NCBI RefSeq assembly: GCF_001894985.1
Contig: NZ_BCXG01000007.1
Location: 1-64,000, forward strand
Source of the DNA: Rhodococcus tukisamuensis NBRC 100609
GTDB lineage: Bacteria; Actinomycetota; Actinomycetes; Mycobacteriales; Mycobacteriaceae
Direction: 5' to 3'
DNA: 64,000 nucleotides
The notes under the pieces were generated by a model. It saw nothing but the letters and a program-made list of their open reading frames with translations, had not been told where the DNA came from and did not search any database. A program made the translations under genes and the position numbers. Below are positions 25,501 through 38,500 of this stretch, one piece after another (position 1 is the stretch's first letter; the number at the start of each line of letters is the position of its first letter).

Positions 25501-26540
25501 CGGGCCGGGTTCAGCTCCTCGACGAGCCGCTCGAACGGGACGTCGGCGTTGCCGAACGCGGTCAGATCGGCGTCCTTGACCCGGGCCAGCAGCTCGACGA
25601 ACGAGGCGGCGGGGTCGACCTGGGTGCGCAGCACCAGGGTGTTGACGAACATGCCGATCATGTCGTCGAGTCCGGCGTCGCCGCGGCCGGCGAGGGGGGT
25701 GCCGATCGCGACGTCGTCGGTGTCCCCCAGTCGGGCCAGCAGCATCGCGTACACGGCGTGCACCGCCATGAACACCGTGGACTCCTGGCCGCGGGCCACC
25801 GCGAGCAGTCGCCGGTGCAGGTCCGCGGGGACGGTGAACTCCACCCGGCTGCCGCGCAGGGTCTGCTGCGCGGGCCGGGGCCGGTCGGTGGGCAGCACCA
25901 GCACGTCGGACAGTCCGGCGAGCGTGGTGCGCCAGTACGCGAGCTGCGCCGAGAGCAGCGAGTCCGGGGCCTGGTCGCTGCCGAGCACTTCCTGCTGCCA
26001 GAGCGTGTAGTCGGCGTACTGGGCGGGCAGCGGCGTCCAGTCCGGGGCGTCTCCCTGCGTGCGGGAGGTGTAGGCGGCCATCACGTCCCGGGCCAAGACG
26101 GCCAGCGAGAAGCCGTCGGCGCAGATGTGGTGCACGACGATGACCAGCACGTGGTTGCGGTCGCCGAGTCGCAGCAGCCGGGCCCGGACCGGGACGGCCA
26201 GGGTCACGTCGAATCCGGCGGAGGCGAGGTCCGCTATCCGGGTGGGCAGCTCGTCCTCGGTGGTGTCGACGGTGAGCAGGCCCTCGAGCGCGTACGCGGT
26301 GGGCACCGTCTCCTGGACCGGGTCGCCGCCGCGCAGCGGGTACCGGGTACGCAGCGACTCGTGCCGGTCCACGACGTCGAGGACGGCGAGTTCGAGCGCC
26401 TCGCTGTCGAGTTCGCCGGTGAGCCGGACGGCCAGTGGGATGTTGTAGGCGGCCGACGTGGTGTCGAACTGGTTGAGGAACCACATCCGCTGCTGCGCGA
26501 GGGAAAGCGGGACCCGGTCCGGCCGAGACGCCGCGGTCAG
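22557..26540 (-). other. NRPS module 7: C-A-T-TE
   Basis: C7 (HHICADG) is at about 26540-25200. A7 is at about 25130-23630 with code DAFFAAGIQK (unassigned, hydrophobic). T7 carries GGTS near 23482. The TE at about 23330-22560 has GWSLGG, a following I-M-D-S, and E-H-N-Q-M near the C-terminus; it releases the peptide by hydrolysis or cyclisation. Confidence 0.8.
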
Positions 26541-29500
26541 CGCCGGCCGCGCCGGGGCGGACTCCCCGACCAGCGCGCCGACCCGTTCCGCGAGCGCAGC
26601 GACGGTGGGCGCCTCGAACAGTGCCCGGACCCCGATGTCGATGCCGAGTTCGGCGCCGAGCCTGGCGGTCACCCGGGTCGCGACCAGCGAGTTGCCGCCG
26701 AGGTCGAAGAAGTGGTCGTCGAGGCCGATCCGGTCCACGCCGAGCACCGTCGCGAAGACGTCCGCGACGGTGTGCTCGAGTTCGGTTTCCGGGGCCCGGA
26801 ACTCGGTGGCGGCGGCGGTCACGAACTCCGGGGTGGGCAGGGCCGATCGGTCCAGCTTGCCGACGGGGGTCAGCGGGATCTCGTCGAGGACCGCCATCGC
26901 GGCGGGCACCATGTGCGAGGGCAGCCGGGCGGCAAGGGCGGCGGTGAGCTCGTGCACGTCGAGCCGGTACCCGGTGGCGGGCAGCACGTAGGCGGCGAGC
27001 ACGGTGTCGCCGGACGGGCCGGGCACGGCGAGGGTGGCCGCGAAGCTGACCCCGGGCTGTTCGAGCAGCGCAGCGTCGATCTCGCCGAGCTCGATCCGGT
27101 AGCCGCGGATCTTCACCTGGAAGTCGCTGCGACCCTGGTACTCCAGCGCCGGTCCGGTGCCGTCGGAGTCGCTGCGCCAGCGGACGATGTCGCCGGTGCG
27201 GTACATCCGCTCGCCCGGTGCGCCGTGCGGGTTCGCCACGAACCTCGACGCGGTCAGTCCCGGCCGGCGGTGGTAGCCGCGGGCCAGGCCGGGCCCGGCG
27301 ATGTACAGCTCGCCCGGCACGCCCTCGGGGACCGGCTGCAGGTGCGCCCCGAGGACCACCTCGCTGACCCCGCGGATCGGGCCGCCGAGGGTGATGGGCT
27401 CGCCCACCGTCATCGGCACGCTGATGTTGGACATGACGGTGGTCTCGGTGGGCCCGTACGCATTCGACAGGCGCCGGCCGGGCGCCCAGCGGGCCACCAG
27501 GTCGGGCGGGCAGGCCTCGCCGCCGAACACCACGTCGGCGAAGTCGTCGAGGCCGGTGGGGTCGACGGTGGCCAGCGCGGCCGTGGTGACGAAGGCGTGG
27601 GTGACCCCCTCGTCCGCGACGAGCCGGGCCAGTTCGGCTCCGCCGTACACGGTGGGCGGCGCGATGACCATGGTGGCGCCGGCCCCGAAGGCCTGCAGGT
27701 ACTCGAACACGGCGCCGTCGAAGCTGGGCGTCGAGAAGTGCAGGGTGCGCGAGCGGGCGGTCGCCCCGAAGCGCTGCAGCTGGTCCCGGGCGAAGTTGTC
27801 GAGTCCGCTGTGGGAGACCAGGACGCCCTTGGGGACACCGGTGGAGCCAGAGGTGTACACCAGGTAGGCGGCGCTGCGCAGGTCGATCGGGCCGGTGCGG
27901 TCGGCGTCGGTCAGGGGCCGCGGCGACCGGGCCGCGCAGTCGGCGGCGAACGCGGGGTCGTCCAGGTGCAGCCACCGCACCGTCGCCGGCAGTCGGTCGC
28001 GGTGCGCGGTCATGGCCACACCGAGGGTGGCGCCCGAGTCGGCGAGCATGTGCTCGATCCGCTCCGCCGGGTACGTCGGGTCCACCGGCACGAATGCCGC
28101 GCCGGTCTTGGCAACCGCCCACATCGCCGACACGGATTCCACCGATCGAGGGATGCCCAGTGCGACAAAGGTTTCCGGACCGGCGCCGAGTTCGACGAGG
28201 GCGCGGGCCAGCCGGCTGGAGTCCTCGTCGAGTTCGCGGTACGTCACGCTGCGGCCGCCACCCGCGCCGTCCGGGGCGTGCAGCGCGACCGCCTCGGGAT
28301 CACGCGCGGCCGCCTCCGACAGGATCTGTGGCAGGGTGCGCGACGATCCCCCGGCGCCGCCGCGGACCGGGAGCAGCCGCTCGCGTTCCGCCTCGTCGAG
28401 TGCGTGCGAGTGGGCGCGCGGCACCGGTGCGTGCGGGTCGGCGGCGACGGCCGCGAGCACCCGGCGGACCCGGTCCGCGATGGCCGCGACCGCGTCGTCG
28501 TCGAACACGTCGGCGTCGTACTCGAACTTCAGGTTCAGCCGCTCGTCGCCGGACGCCACCAGCGCCAGCGGGTAGTGCGCCGAGTCCCGCCCGTGGATCC
28601 CGGCAACCCGCAGTCCGGCGATCTCCGTCTGCGCGGTCAGGCCGGCGCGGTCGACCGGGTAGGACTCGAACACGGTGAGGGTGTCGAAGGCGGCGCCGGG
28701 GCCCGCGGCCCGCTGGATGTCGGCCAGGCCCAGGTGGTGGTGCTCGAGCAGGGCCGCCTGCTCGGTCTGGACGCGGTCGAGCAGCTGGGCGACCGTCTCG
28801 TCCGGGTCGAGGGTGACCCGGACCGGGATGGTGGTGATGAACAGCCCGACCATCGACTCGATGCCGGGGATCTGCGGCGGCCGTCCGGACACGGTGCCGC
28901 CGAACACGACGTCGCTGCGGCCGGTCAACGCGGCGAGCACGATGCCCCACCCCACCTGGACCATCGTGTTGAGGGTGACGCCGCGCTCGCGTCCGAGGGC
29001 CCGCAACCGCTCGGTCTGCTCCTCGGTCAGCGCGACCGCGGCCTCGCTGGAGCCGACGGCGCGGTGCGCGGCGGCCGGCGCCAGCAGGGTCGGCTCGCCC
29101 CGGTCGGCGAGGAGCCGACGCCAGGCGTCCGCGGCGTCCGCGTCGTCCCGCCGGGACAGCCAGGTCAGGTAGTCGCGATACGGGCGGACGGGCGGCAGCA
29201 CGGCCGGGTCGGCGTCGGTCGCGTACAGGGTGAGCAGGTCCCTGATCACCAGCGGCGTGGACCAGCCGTCGAGCAGGATGTGGTGGTTGGTGATCACCAG
29301 CCGGTGCTCGGACTCGCCGAGCCGGACCAGCAGCATCCGCAGCAGCGGCGGCGCGGACAGGTCGAACCCGGCGACCCGGTCGGCGTCGACGGTGGCGGCG
29401 AACTCTCGGTCCCGGTCCTGCGGGCCGCGGCCGGAGAGGTCCACCTCGGTCCACGGCAGCGTCACCCGGTCGGCGACCACCTGCACGGCCGCTCCGGACT

Positions 29501-32500
29501 GGTCGTGCACGAAGGCCGCCCGCAGGTTCGGGTGCCGGTCGAGCAGCGCCTGACCGGCCCGGCGGACCCGGTCGGCGTCCACGGTGCCGCGCAGGTCCAG
29601 GGTCAGCTGCACCACGTACGGGTCCACCGTGGCGTCGGAGAACTGGGTGTGGAACAGCAGGCCGGACTGCAGCGGCGAGAGCGGCCACACGTCGGTGAGG
29701 TCCGGGAACCGGGCCTCGAGCCGCTCGATCGCACCCTGGTCGAGCTCGACCAGGGCCAGGTCGGACGGGGTGAGTCCGCCGGTGTCCGGCGCGGCGGCGT
29801 GCCGGCCGAGGGCGGTCAGGGCCTCGACCCACAGGTCGGCGAGGCGTCGCACCTCGTCGGCGCCGAGCACCCCGGTCGGGAACGCCCAGGTGGCGCGCAG
29901 CCGGGAGCCGTCGTCGGCGGCGAGGGTGACGGCGTTGACGTCGAGGACCGCGGCGACCGGCAGGCTCGGGCTCGGCCCGTCGTCGAGCCGGGTGTCGGTG
30001 ACGGGCAGCCACCCCGAGTCCAGGTGCTCGAGCTGCTGCGTGCCGGTCAGCCGGCCCAGGTAGTTGAAGCTGATCTGCGGCCGGCGGGGCTCGTCGAGCG
30101 GCGACCGGGCCAGGTAGCGCAGCAGGCCGTAGCCGATGCCGTGGTCCGGGACGGCGAGCAGCTTCTCCTTGACCGCCTTCACCGCGGCGCCGGCCGCCGG
30201 GCCGCCGGCGAAGGCCTCGTCCAGGTCGACGCCCGCGAGGTCCAGCCGGACCGGGAAGATCGTGGTGAACCAGCCGACGGTCCGGGACAGGTCGACCCCG
30301 GGCACCACATGCTCCTCGCGGCCGTGGCCCTCGAGGCTGACCAGCGTGTCGGCCTCCTGGCCGCCCCGCTCACGGCGCCAGCGCGCCACCGCCATCGCCA
30401 GCGCGGCCAGCAGGCCGTCGTTCACGCTGCCGTGGAAGGACTCGGGCACGGCGGTGAGCAGCGCCTCGGTGACGGCGGCGGGCAGCTCCACCTCGACGGT
30501 GTCGACGGTGGCGTGGACGTCGACCGCGGGGTCGAGTGCCCGCGCGCCGAGCAACGGGTCCGGGGCCGCGAGTTCGGCGCGCCACCGGTCCGCCTCGTCC
30601 CCGCGGTCGGCGGCGACCTCGGTCAGCGCGTGCGCCCAGCGCCGCATCGAGGTGCCCACCGGTGCCAGGGCGGGCTCGTCGCCCGCGGTCACCTGCGACC
30701 AGGCGGTGGCGAGGTCCGGCACCAGGATCCGCCAGGAGACGCCGTCGACGGCCAGGTGGTGCGCGACCACCAGCAGTCGGCCGGCGCCGGCCGCCGGTGC
30801 GAACCACACCGCCTGCAGCAGCACCCCCGTCTCGGGGTCGAGCCGGCCGGCGGCCGCGTCGAGAGCGGCGCCGGCGGTCGCGACGAACTCCGTGCCGGTG
30901 ACCGAGTCCACCTCGACCCGGGTGAGCAGGTCCGCGGCCCGCACGGTCCCCGGCTCCGGCACCTCGAGCGTCGGTGCCCCCGACGCCGGCCGGTGCAGGG
31001 TGGCGCGGAGCATGTCGTGGCGGTCCAGGACTGCCTGCAGGGTCCGTTCGAGCCCGTCCCGGTTCGCTTCGGCGGGCAGGGTCAGCAGCGCGGTCTGGGT
31101 GTACCGGCGAACGTCGCCGCCGCGGTCGAGCAACCAGTGCATCACCGGGGTGAGGGGCGCGGTGCCGACTCCGCCGCCGGGCAGTTCGTCGAGCACCTCG
31201 GCCGCCTCGGCGCCGTCACCGCGGGCCACCGCCGCGAGGGCCGCGACCGTCTTGTGCTCGAACACCTCCCGGGGCGTGAGCACCAGGCCGGCGTCCTTGG
31301 CCCGGGCGACCAGCTGGATGGACATGATGCTGTCGCCGCCGAGGCCGAAGAAGGAATCGTCGACACCCACCTCGTCGAGGCCCAGCACCTCGGCGAACAA
31401 CCCGGCCAGCAGCGTCTCCGGGCCGGTCCGCGGGACCCTGCCGGAGCCCGCCGACGCCCCGAAGTCGGGATCGGGCAGGGACTTGCGGTCCAGCTTGCCG
31501 TTCTCGGTCAGCGGCAGCCGGTCCAGCACCACGATGGTGGCCGGCACCATGTGGGCGGCCAGGTCGGCGGCGAGGAACTCGAGCAGGCCGTCGCGGTCAG
31601 GGGCGGCGCCGGGCTCGGGCACCACGTACCCGACGAGCCGGGTGCGGCCCTGTCCGTCGTCGTGCACCAGCACCACGGCCTGCGCGACGCCGGGGTACCG
31701 CAGCGCGGCGGCCTCGATCTCGCCGAGCTCGATCCGGAAGCCGCGGATCTTGACCTGGAAGTCGCTGCGGCCCAGGTACTCCAGCTCCCCGGCGGCGCTC
31801 CAACGGGCCAGGTCGCCGGTGCGGTACATCCGCTGCCCGGGCCTGCCGTCCGGGTCGGCGACGAACCGGCCGGCGGTCAGCGCGGACCGGCCCAGGTAGC
31901 CGCGACTGACCTGGTCGCCGGTGACGTAGACCTCGCCGGTGACGCCGGGCGCCACCGGGTGCAGCCGCCGGTCGAGCACCGCCACCCGCAGGCCCGGGAC
32001 CGCGCGGCCGATGACGCTGGCCGCGGAGGACGCGGCGCGGGCGGCGTCGAGCGGCAGCCGCGTCACGTGCACCGTGGTCTCGGTGATGCCGTACATGTTG
32101 ACCAGGCGCGGCGCGTCGTCCGAGTGCCGGCCGTACCAGCGGCCGAGCTGGGCGAAGTCCAGGGCCTCGCCGCCGAAGATCACCAGCCGCAACGCCAGGT
32201 CCGGCGCGTCGGGCTCGGACTCGGCGGCCACCCGGTCCGCCTCCGCCAGCTGGTAGAACGCGGTCGGGGTCTGGTTGAGCACCGTCACCCGTTCGCGGCG
32301 GAGCAGGTCGAGCATGGCCTCCGGGGACCGGGCGGTGTGGTAGTCGACCACCACCAGCCGGCCGCCGCGCAGCAGCGGACCCCACAGCTCCCACACCGAG
32401 AAGTCGAAGGCGTAGGAGTGGAACATCGTCCACACGTCGCGGTCGTCGAAACCGAACTCGTCGGCGGTGTTCGCGAACAGCGTCAGCACGTTGCGGTGTG

Positions 32501-35500
32501 CGACCTGGACACCCTTGGGGCGGCCGGTGGAGCCGGACGTGTAGATCACGTAGGCCACGTCGTCCGGGTCCAGCGGCGCGCGGCGGTCCGCGTCGGTGAC
32601 CGGCGCCCCGGAGGCGGCGGCGAGTGCGGCGGTGAGCTCCGGGGAGTCGACGGCCAGTGTCGGCGCGCCGAGCGTGGACAGCTGCGCCGATTCCTCGGCG
32701 GTGCACAGGATGCACAGCGGGGCGGCGTCCGCGACGGTGAAGGCGAGCCGTTCGGTGGGGTAGCTCGAGTCCAGCGGCAGGTACCCGGCGCCGGACTTCA
32801 CCACGGCGAGCAGCGCCACCACCAGGTCCGCCCCCCGCGGCAGCGCGACCGCGACGAGGGTCTCCGGGCCGGCCCCGCGGGCGACCAGCACCCGGGCCAA
32901 CCGGTTGGCCCGGTCGTCGAGGGCGGCGTAGGTCAGTGTGGTCTCGCCCATGGTGACGGCGATCGCGTCGGGGAAGCCGGCCGCCGCCCGGCCGAACGCG
33001 TCGGCGAGGGTGTCGGTGCCCGCGCCGACGCCCGGCTCGTTCCACTCGGTGAGCATGGCGTGGCGTTCGGCGGCGGTGGTCACCTCGACATCGCCGACCG
33101 CACGGTCCGGGTTGGCGGTGACCGCGCCGAGCATCGCCGTGAACCGGTCGGCGAACCCCCGCACCGTGTCGGCGTCGAACACGTCGGTGGCGAAGGTGAA
33201 GGCGCCGGTCATGCCGTCGGGGGCGCCGTCGCGGTCGTACCGCTCGGCGAGGGTGAGCTGCAGGTCGAACTTCGCGACCGCCAGGTCGAGGTCGAGGCCG
33301 CCGGCGGTGAGCCCGGGCAGCTCGAGCCGGGGCAGCTCGTTGTTCTGGAACTCGAGCATCACCTGGAACAGCGGCGAGTGCGACGTCGACCGTTCCGGGG
33401 CGACGGCGTCGACGAGACTCTCGAACGGGAGGTCGGCGTGGCCGAACGCGGCCAGGTCCGACTCCCGTACGTCGGCGAGCAGCCCGCGGAACGAGGCGTC
33501 CGGGTCGATCGTGCTGCGCAGCACCAGGGTGTTGACGAACATGCCGACCAGCTCGTCCAGTCCGGCGTCGCCGCGACCGGCCACCGGGGTGCCGACCGCG
33601 AGGTCGTCGGCGCCGGACAGCGCGGACAGCAGCAGCGCCAGCGCGGCGTGCACGGCCATGAACATCGTCGAGTTCGCGCCGCGGGCCAGTTCGGCGAGCC
33701 GGCGGTGCACGGCGGGGTCGACGTGCAGCGGCACCGTCGCGCCGCGGAACGAGCGCTGCACCGGACGCGGGCGGTCGGTCGGCAGCGCCAGCACCTCCGG
33801 CAGACCGGACAGGGTCCGGGTCCAGAACTCGAGCTGCCGCGACAGCAGGGACTGCGGGTCGTCCGCGGCGCCCAGCAGGTCGCGTTGCCAGAGCGCGTAG
33901 TCGGCGTACTGCACGGGCAGCGGGGCCCAGTCGGGGCCGTGCCCGGCCGTCCGGGCGGTGTAGGCGGCCATCACGTCCCGGGCCAGCGGCGACATCGAGA
34001 AGCCGTCCGCGCAGATGTGGTGCACCACGATGGCGAGCACGTGCTCGTCGTGGCCGCACCGCAACAGCGTGGCGCGGACCGGTGCGGCGTGGGTGACGTC
34101 GAAGCCGGCGGCGACGAATTCCGCGATCCGCGGGGCCAGTTCGTCCTCGGTGACCCACTCGGTGACCAGCTCGGGCAGTGCCGCGACCGCGGGCACGACG
34201 ATCTGGACGGGCTCGCCGCCGACTCGCGGGAACATGGTGCGCAGGGCCTCGTGCCGGTCCAGGACGTCGAGGACCGCGGCCCGCAGCGCGTCGGTGTCCA
34301 GTGCGCCGGTGAGCCGGACCGCGAGCGGCACGTTGTAGGCGGCGGATTCGGTGTCGAACTGGTTGAGGAACCACATCCGCTGCTGGGCTAGCGAGAGCGG
34401 CAGCCGCTCCGGTCGCGGCCCCGCCGTCAGCTGCGGCCGCGGGCCGGTCGCCGGCCGCTCCGATTCCAGCCACCGGGCCAGCGCGGCCACGGTCGGCGCC
34501 TCGAAGAGGGCGCGCACCCCCACCTCGGTGTCGAGGGCGGCGCCGAGCCGGGCGGTCACCCGGGTGGCGATCAGCGAGTTGCCGCCCAGGTCGAAGAAGT
34601 GGTCGTCGACGCCGACCCGCTCGGCGCCGAGGACCTCGGTGAACACCTCCGCGACCGTCCGCTCGAGCTCGGTGCGGGGGGCCCGGTACCCGGCGCCGGA
34701 GTTGGCGTACACCGGTGCCGGCAGCGCCGCCCGGTCCAGCTTGCCGACCGGGGTCAGCGGAATCTTGTCGAGCAGCGTGACCGCGTCGGGCACCATGTGG
34801 GCGGGCAGCCGGGCGGCGGCGAAGTCCCGGACCTCGGCGCCGGTGAGCGGGCGGCCGTCGACCACCCGGACGTAGGTGGCCAGGCGGGTGACGCCGGCGG
34901 CGTCCCGATGCCCGGTGGTGACGGTGAAGTCCACGTCCGGGTGCGTGGCGACCACCGCGTCGATGTCGCCGAGCTCGATCCGGAAGCCACGGATCTTGAC
35001 CTGGAAGTCGCTGCGGCCGATGTACTCGACCGCCCGTCCGCCGTCCGGCGCGCCGCGCCAGCGGACGATGTCACCGGTCCGGTACATCCGCTCGCCGGGT
35101 GCGCCGTGTGGGTTCGCCACGAAGCGTTCCGCGGTCAGCGCGAAGTTGTGGTGGTAGCCGCGGGCCAGTCCGGGCCCGGCGATGTACAGCTCGCCCGGTG
35201 TCCCCTCCGGGACCGGCTGCAGGTAGGTGCCGAGCACCAGTTCGGAGACGCCGCGGACCGGGCCGCCGATGGTGACCGGCTCCCCCGCGACCAGCGGGTC
35301 GCTGATGTTCGACATGATCGTCGTCTCGGTCGGCCCGTAGCCGTTGTGCAGGCGCCGGCCCGGTGCCCAGCGGGCCACCAGGTCCGGCGGGCAGGCCTCG
35401 CCGCCGACGCACACGCAGCCGAACTCGTCGAGTCCCGTGGGATCGACGGTGTCGAGCGCCGCCGTGGTGACGAAGGCGTGGGTGACCCGCCCGTCCGCGA

Positions 35501-38500
35501 TCACCCGGGCGAGTTCGGCGCCGCCGTACACGCCGGGGGGCGAGATCACCATGGTCGCGCCCGCCTCGAACGCGAGCAGGTAGTCGAGCACCGACGCGTC
35601 GAAGCTGGGCGTCGCGAAGTGCAGGATCCGCGACGCCGGCCCGGTCCCGTAGCGGTCGGCCTGCTCCCTGGCGAAGTTGTCGAGGCCGTCGTGGGTGAGC
35701 ACCACGCCCTTCGGGACGCCGGTCGAGCCGGAGGTGTAGATCATGTATGCGGGATGGTGCAGCCGCAGCGGTGTGCTCCGGTCCGGGTCGGTGACCGGCG
35801 CCGGGGAGCGGGACGCCATCAGCGACTGGGTCTCCGGGGCGTCGAGGACCACCCAGTCGACGTAGTCGGGCAGGCGGTCGCGGTCACGGGCGACGGTGAC
35901 CCCGACCCGGGCGCCCGAGTCCGTGAGCATGTGCGCCACCCGCTCCGGCGGGTAGTTCGGGTCCACCGGCACGAAGGCCGCACCGGTCTTGGTGATCGCC
36001 CACATCGTCTCGACGGACTCCACCGACCGCGAGACGGCCAGCGCCACGAACTCCTCCGGTCCGGCGCCGCGCTCGGTGAGCAGCCGCGCCAGCCGGTTCG
36101 ACCGCTCGTCGAGCTCGCGGTAGCCGACCTCGCGACCCTCGAAGGACAGCGCGACCGCGTCGCCACGGCGGGCGGCGGTGTCGGCGAGCAGGTCCGGCAG
36201 CGTCCGCAGGGACCGGCCGGGGCGGCCGCGGACCGGGACCAGGGCGTCGTGTTCGGCCGGCGAGAGCAGCCACAACTGCGCCAGCGGGAGGTCCGGCGTC
36301 GCGGCGAGTGCGTCGAGCGTGCGCCCGAGCTGGGCACCGATCCGGTCGATGGTGTCGGCGTCGAAAAGTTCCGGGAAGTACTCCAGCTTCAGGGTGAGGC
36401 GGCCGGTGTCGGAGGCGATCAACGCCAGCGGGTAGTGCGCCGCGTTGGCGGTGTCGTGCACGCCGACCACGTGCATGCCGGCGATGTCGGTGTCCTCGGT
36501 CAGCCCGGCCCGGTCCACCGGGTAGGACTCGAACACGGTGAGCGTGTCGAAGGTGGCGGCGGGGCCGACCAGCTGCTGGATCTCGGTGAGGCCGAGGTGG
36601 TGGTGCTCGAGCAGGGCCGCCTGTTCCGACTGGATCCGTTCGAGCAGGGTGCCGAGCGACTCGGTGGGATCCAGGGTGACCCGGACCGGCAGGGTGTTGA
36701 TGAACAGCCCGATCATCGACTCGATGCCGGGGATCTGCGGCGGCCGCCCCGACACTGTGCCGCCGAAGACCACGTCCCGGCGGTCGGTCAGCTCGCTGAG
36801 CACTATGCCCCAGGCCGCGCGGATCAGGGTACTGACGGTCAGCCCGCGTGCGCGGGCCAGCGCGCGCAGTTCCTCGGTGCGCCTGGCCGGGACCTCGAGC
36901 CGGACCTCCCGGGACTCGCTGTCGCGGGTGCGGCCGAGCCCCAGCGGGCTCAGCAGGGCAGGTTCCTCGATGCCGGCCAGCGCGCGGCGCCACGCGGCGG
37001 CGGAGTCGGTGTCCTCGCGGTGGGTGAGCCAGGTGAGGTAGTTGCGGTACGGGTGCACCGCGGGCAGCTCGGCGGCGGAGCCGTCGGTTGCGTACAGGGT
37101 CAACAGATCCCGCAGCAGCAGCGGCATCGACCAGCCGTCGAGCAGGATGTGGTGGTTGGTCAGGATCAGCTTCTGGGTTTCCGGCCCGGTCCGGATCAGC
37201 AGGAACCGCAGCAGCGGCGCGACGGCCATGTCGAACCCGAGGGCCCGGTCCGCGGCCATCACCCGGTCCACCTCGGTGCCGCGTTCGTCCGGGGACAGGT
37301 CCGCGAGGTCGAGCTCGGACCACGGCAGCTCCACCCGGTCCTGCACCACCTGCACCGGTCGGCCCGTGCTGTCCGCGACGAACGAGGTGCGGAGGTTGGC
37401 GTGCCGGTCCAGCAGCGCCTGGCCCGCCCGCCGCATCCGCTCGGGCTGCGCGCCACGCAGTTCGAGCGTGAGCTGCACTGTGTACGAGTCGACGGTCCGG
37501 TCGGCCAGCTCGGCGTGGAAGAGCAGGCCGGACTGCAGCGGTGCGAGCGGCCACACGTCGCTGAGCGTGCGGTGGGTCCGCTCGAGCCGGTCGATCTCCG
37601 CCTGGTCGAGGGTCACCAGGTCCAGGTCGGACGGGGTGAGCCCACCCGCCTCCGGGGCGGAGCCGTGCCGGGTCAGCGCCTGCAGGGCCTGCGACCACAG
37701 CTCGGCGACCTCACGAACCTCCGGTTCGGTGAGGATCCCGGTGGGGAACGCCCAGGTGGCGCGCAACCGGGAGCCGTCGGCGTCGGCGAGTGTGACGGCG
37801 TTGATGTCGAGGACCGCGGCGACCGGCAGGTCGGGATCCTGGACCAGGTTCAGGTCGACGTCGGAGGTCGGCATCCACCCCGTCGGCGTGACGGACTCGT
37901 TTCCGTCGGTGGCGAACCTGCCGAGGTAGTTGAAGCTGACCTCCGGTACCGGCAGCGGCGCCAGTTCCGCGGCGCCGTCGGTGTCCAGGTGCCGGAGCAG
38001 GCCGAACCCGATCCCGTGGTCGGCGAAGGCGAGCAGTTGTTCCTTGACCGCCTTGAGCGCGGTCCCGGCGGCCGCACCGCCCGCGTACGCGTCGTCGAGG
38101 TCCACGTCGCCGAGGTCGAGTCGCACCGGGAACAGCGAGGTGAACCAGCCGACGGTGCGGGACAGGTCCGCTCCGGGGACCACGTGCTCCTCGCGTCCGT
38201 GTCCCTCGAGGTTGATCAGCGCGCCCGGCCGCGTGTCCGCGTCGCCGCGGTCGCGCCGCCACCGGGTCAGCGCCATCGCCAGCGCGGTGAGCAGGCCGTC
38301 GTTGACGCTGCCGTGGTACTTCTGCGGGAGCGTGGCCAGTACCCCGTCGCTGACCTCGGCGGACAGCTCCACGGTGACCCGCTCGACCGTGGCGCCGACG
38401 TCCCGGCCCGGGTCGATCGCCCGCGAACCGAGCAGCGGATCGGGTGTGGCGAGCGTGCGTCGCCACTGGTCCAGTTCGTCGCGACGGTCGGCGGCGAGGT

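Noticed and set aside
22179-34391. Very long plus-strand open frame (4070 codons) and similar ones at 34599-41450 and 41466-47471
   Set aside because: They lie antisense to the NRPS, are rich in Val/Gly/Arg/His/Asp/Gln and show no domains; they are by-products of the high GC third-position bias of the true gene.
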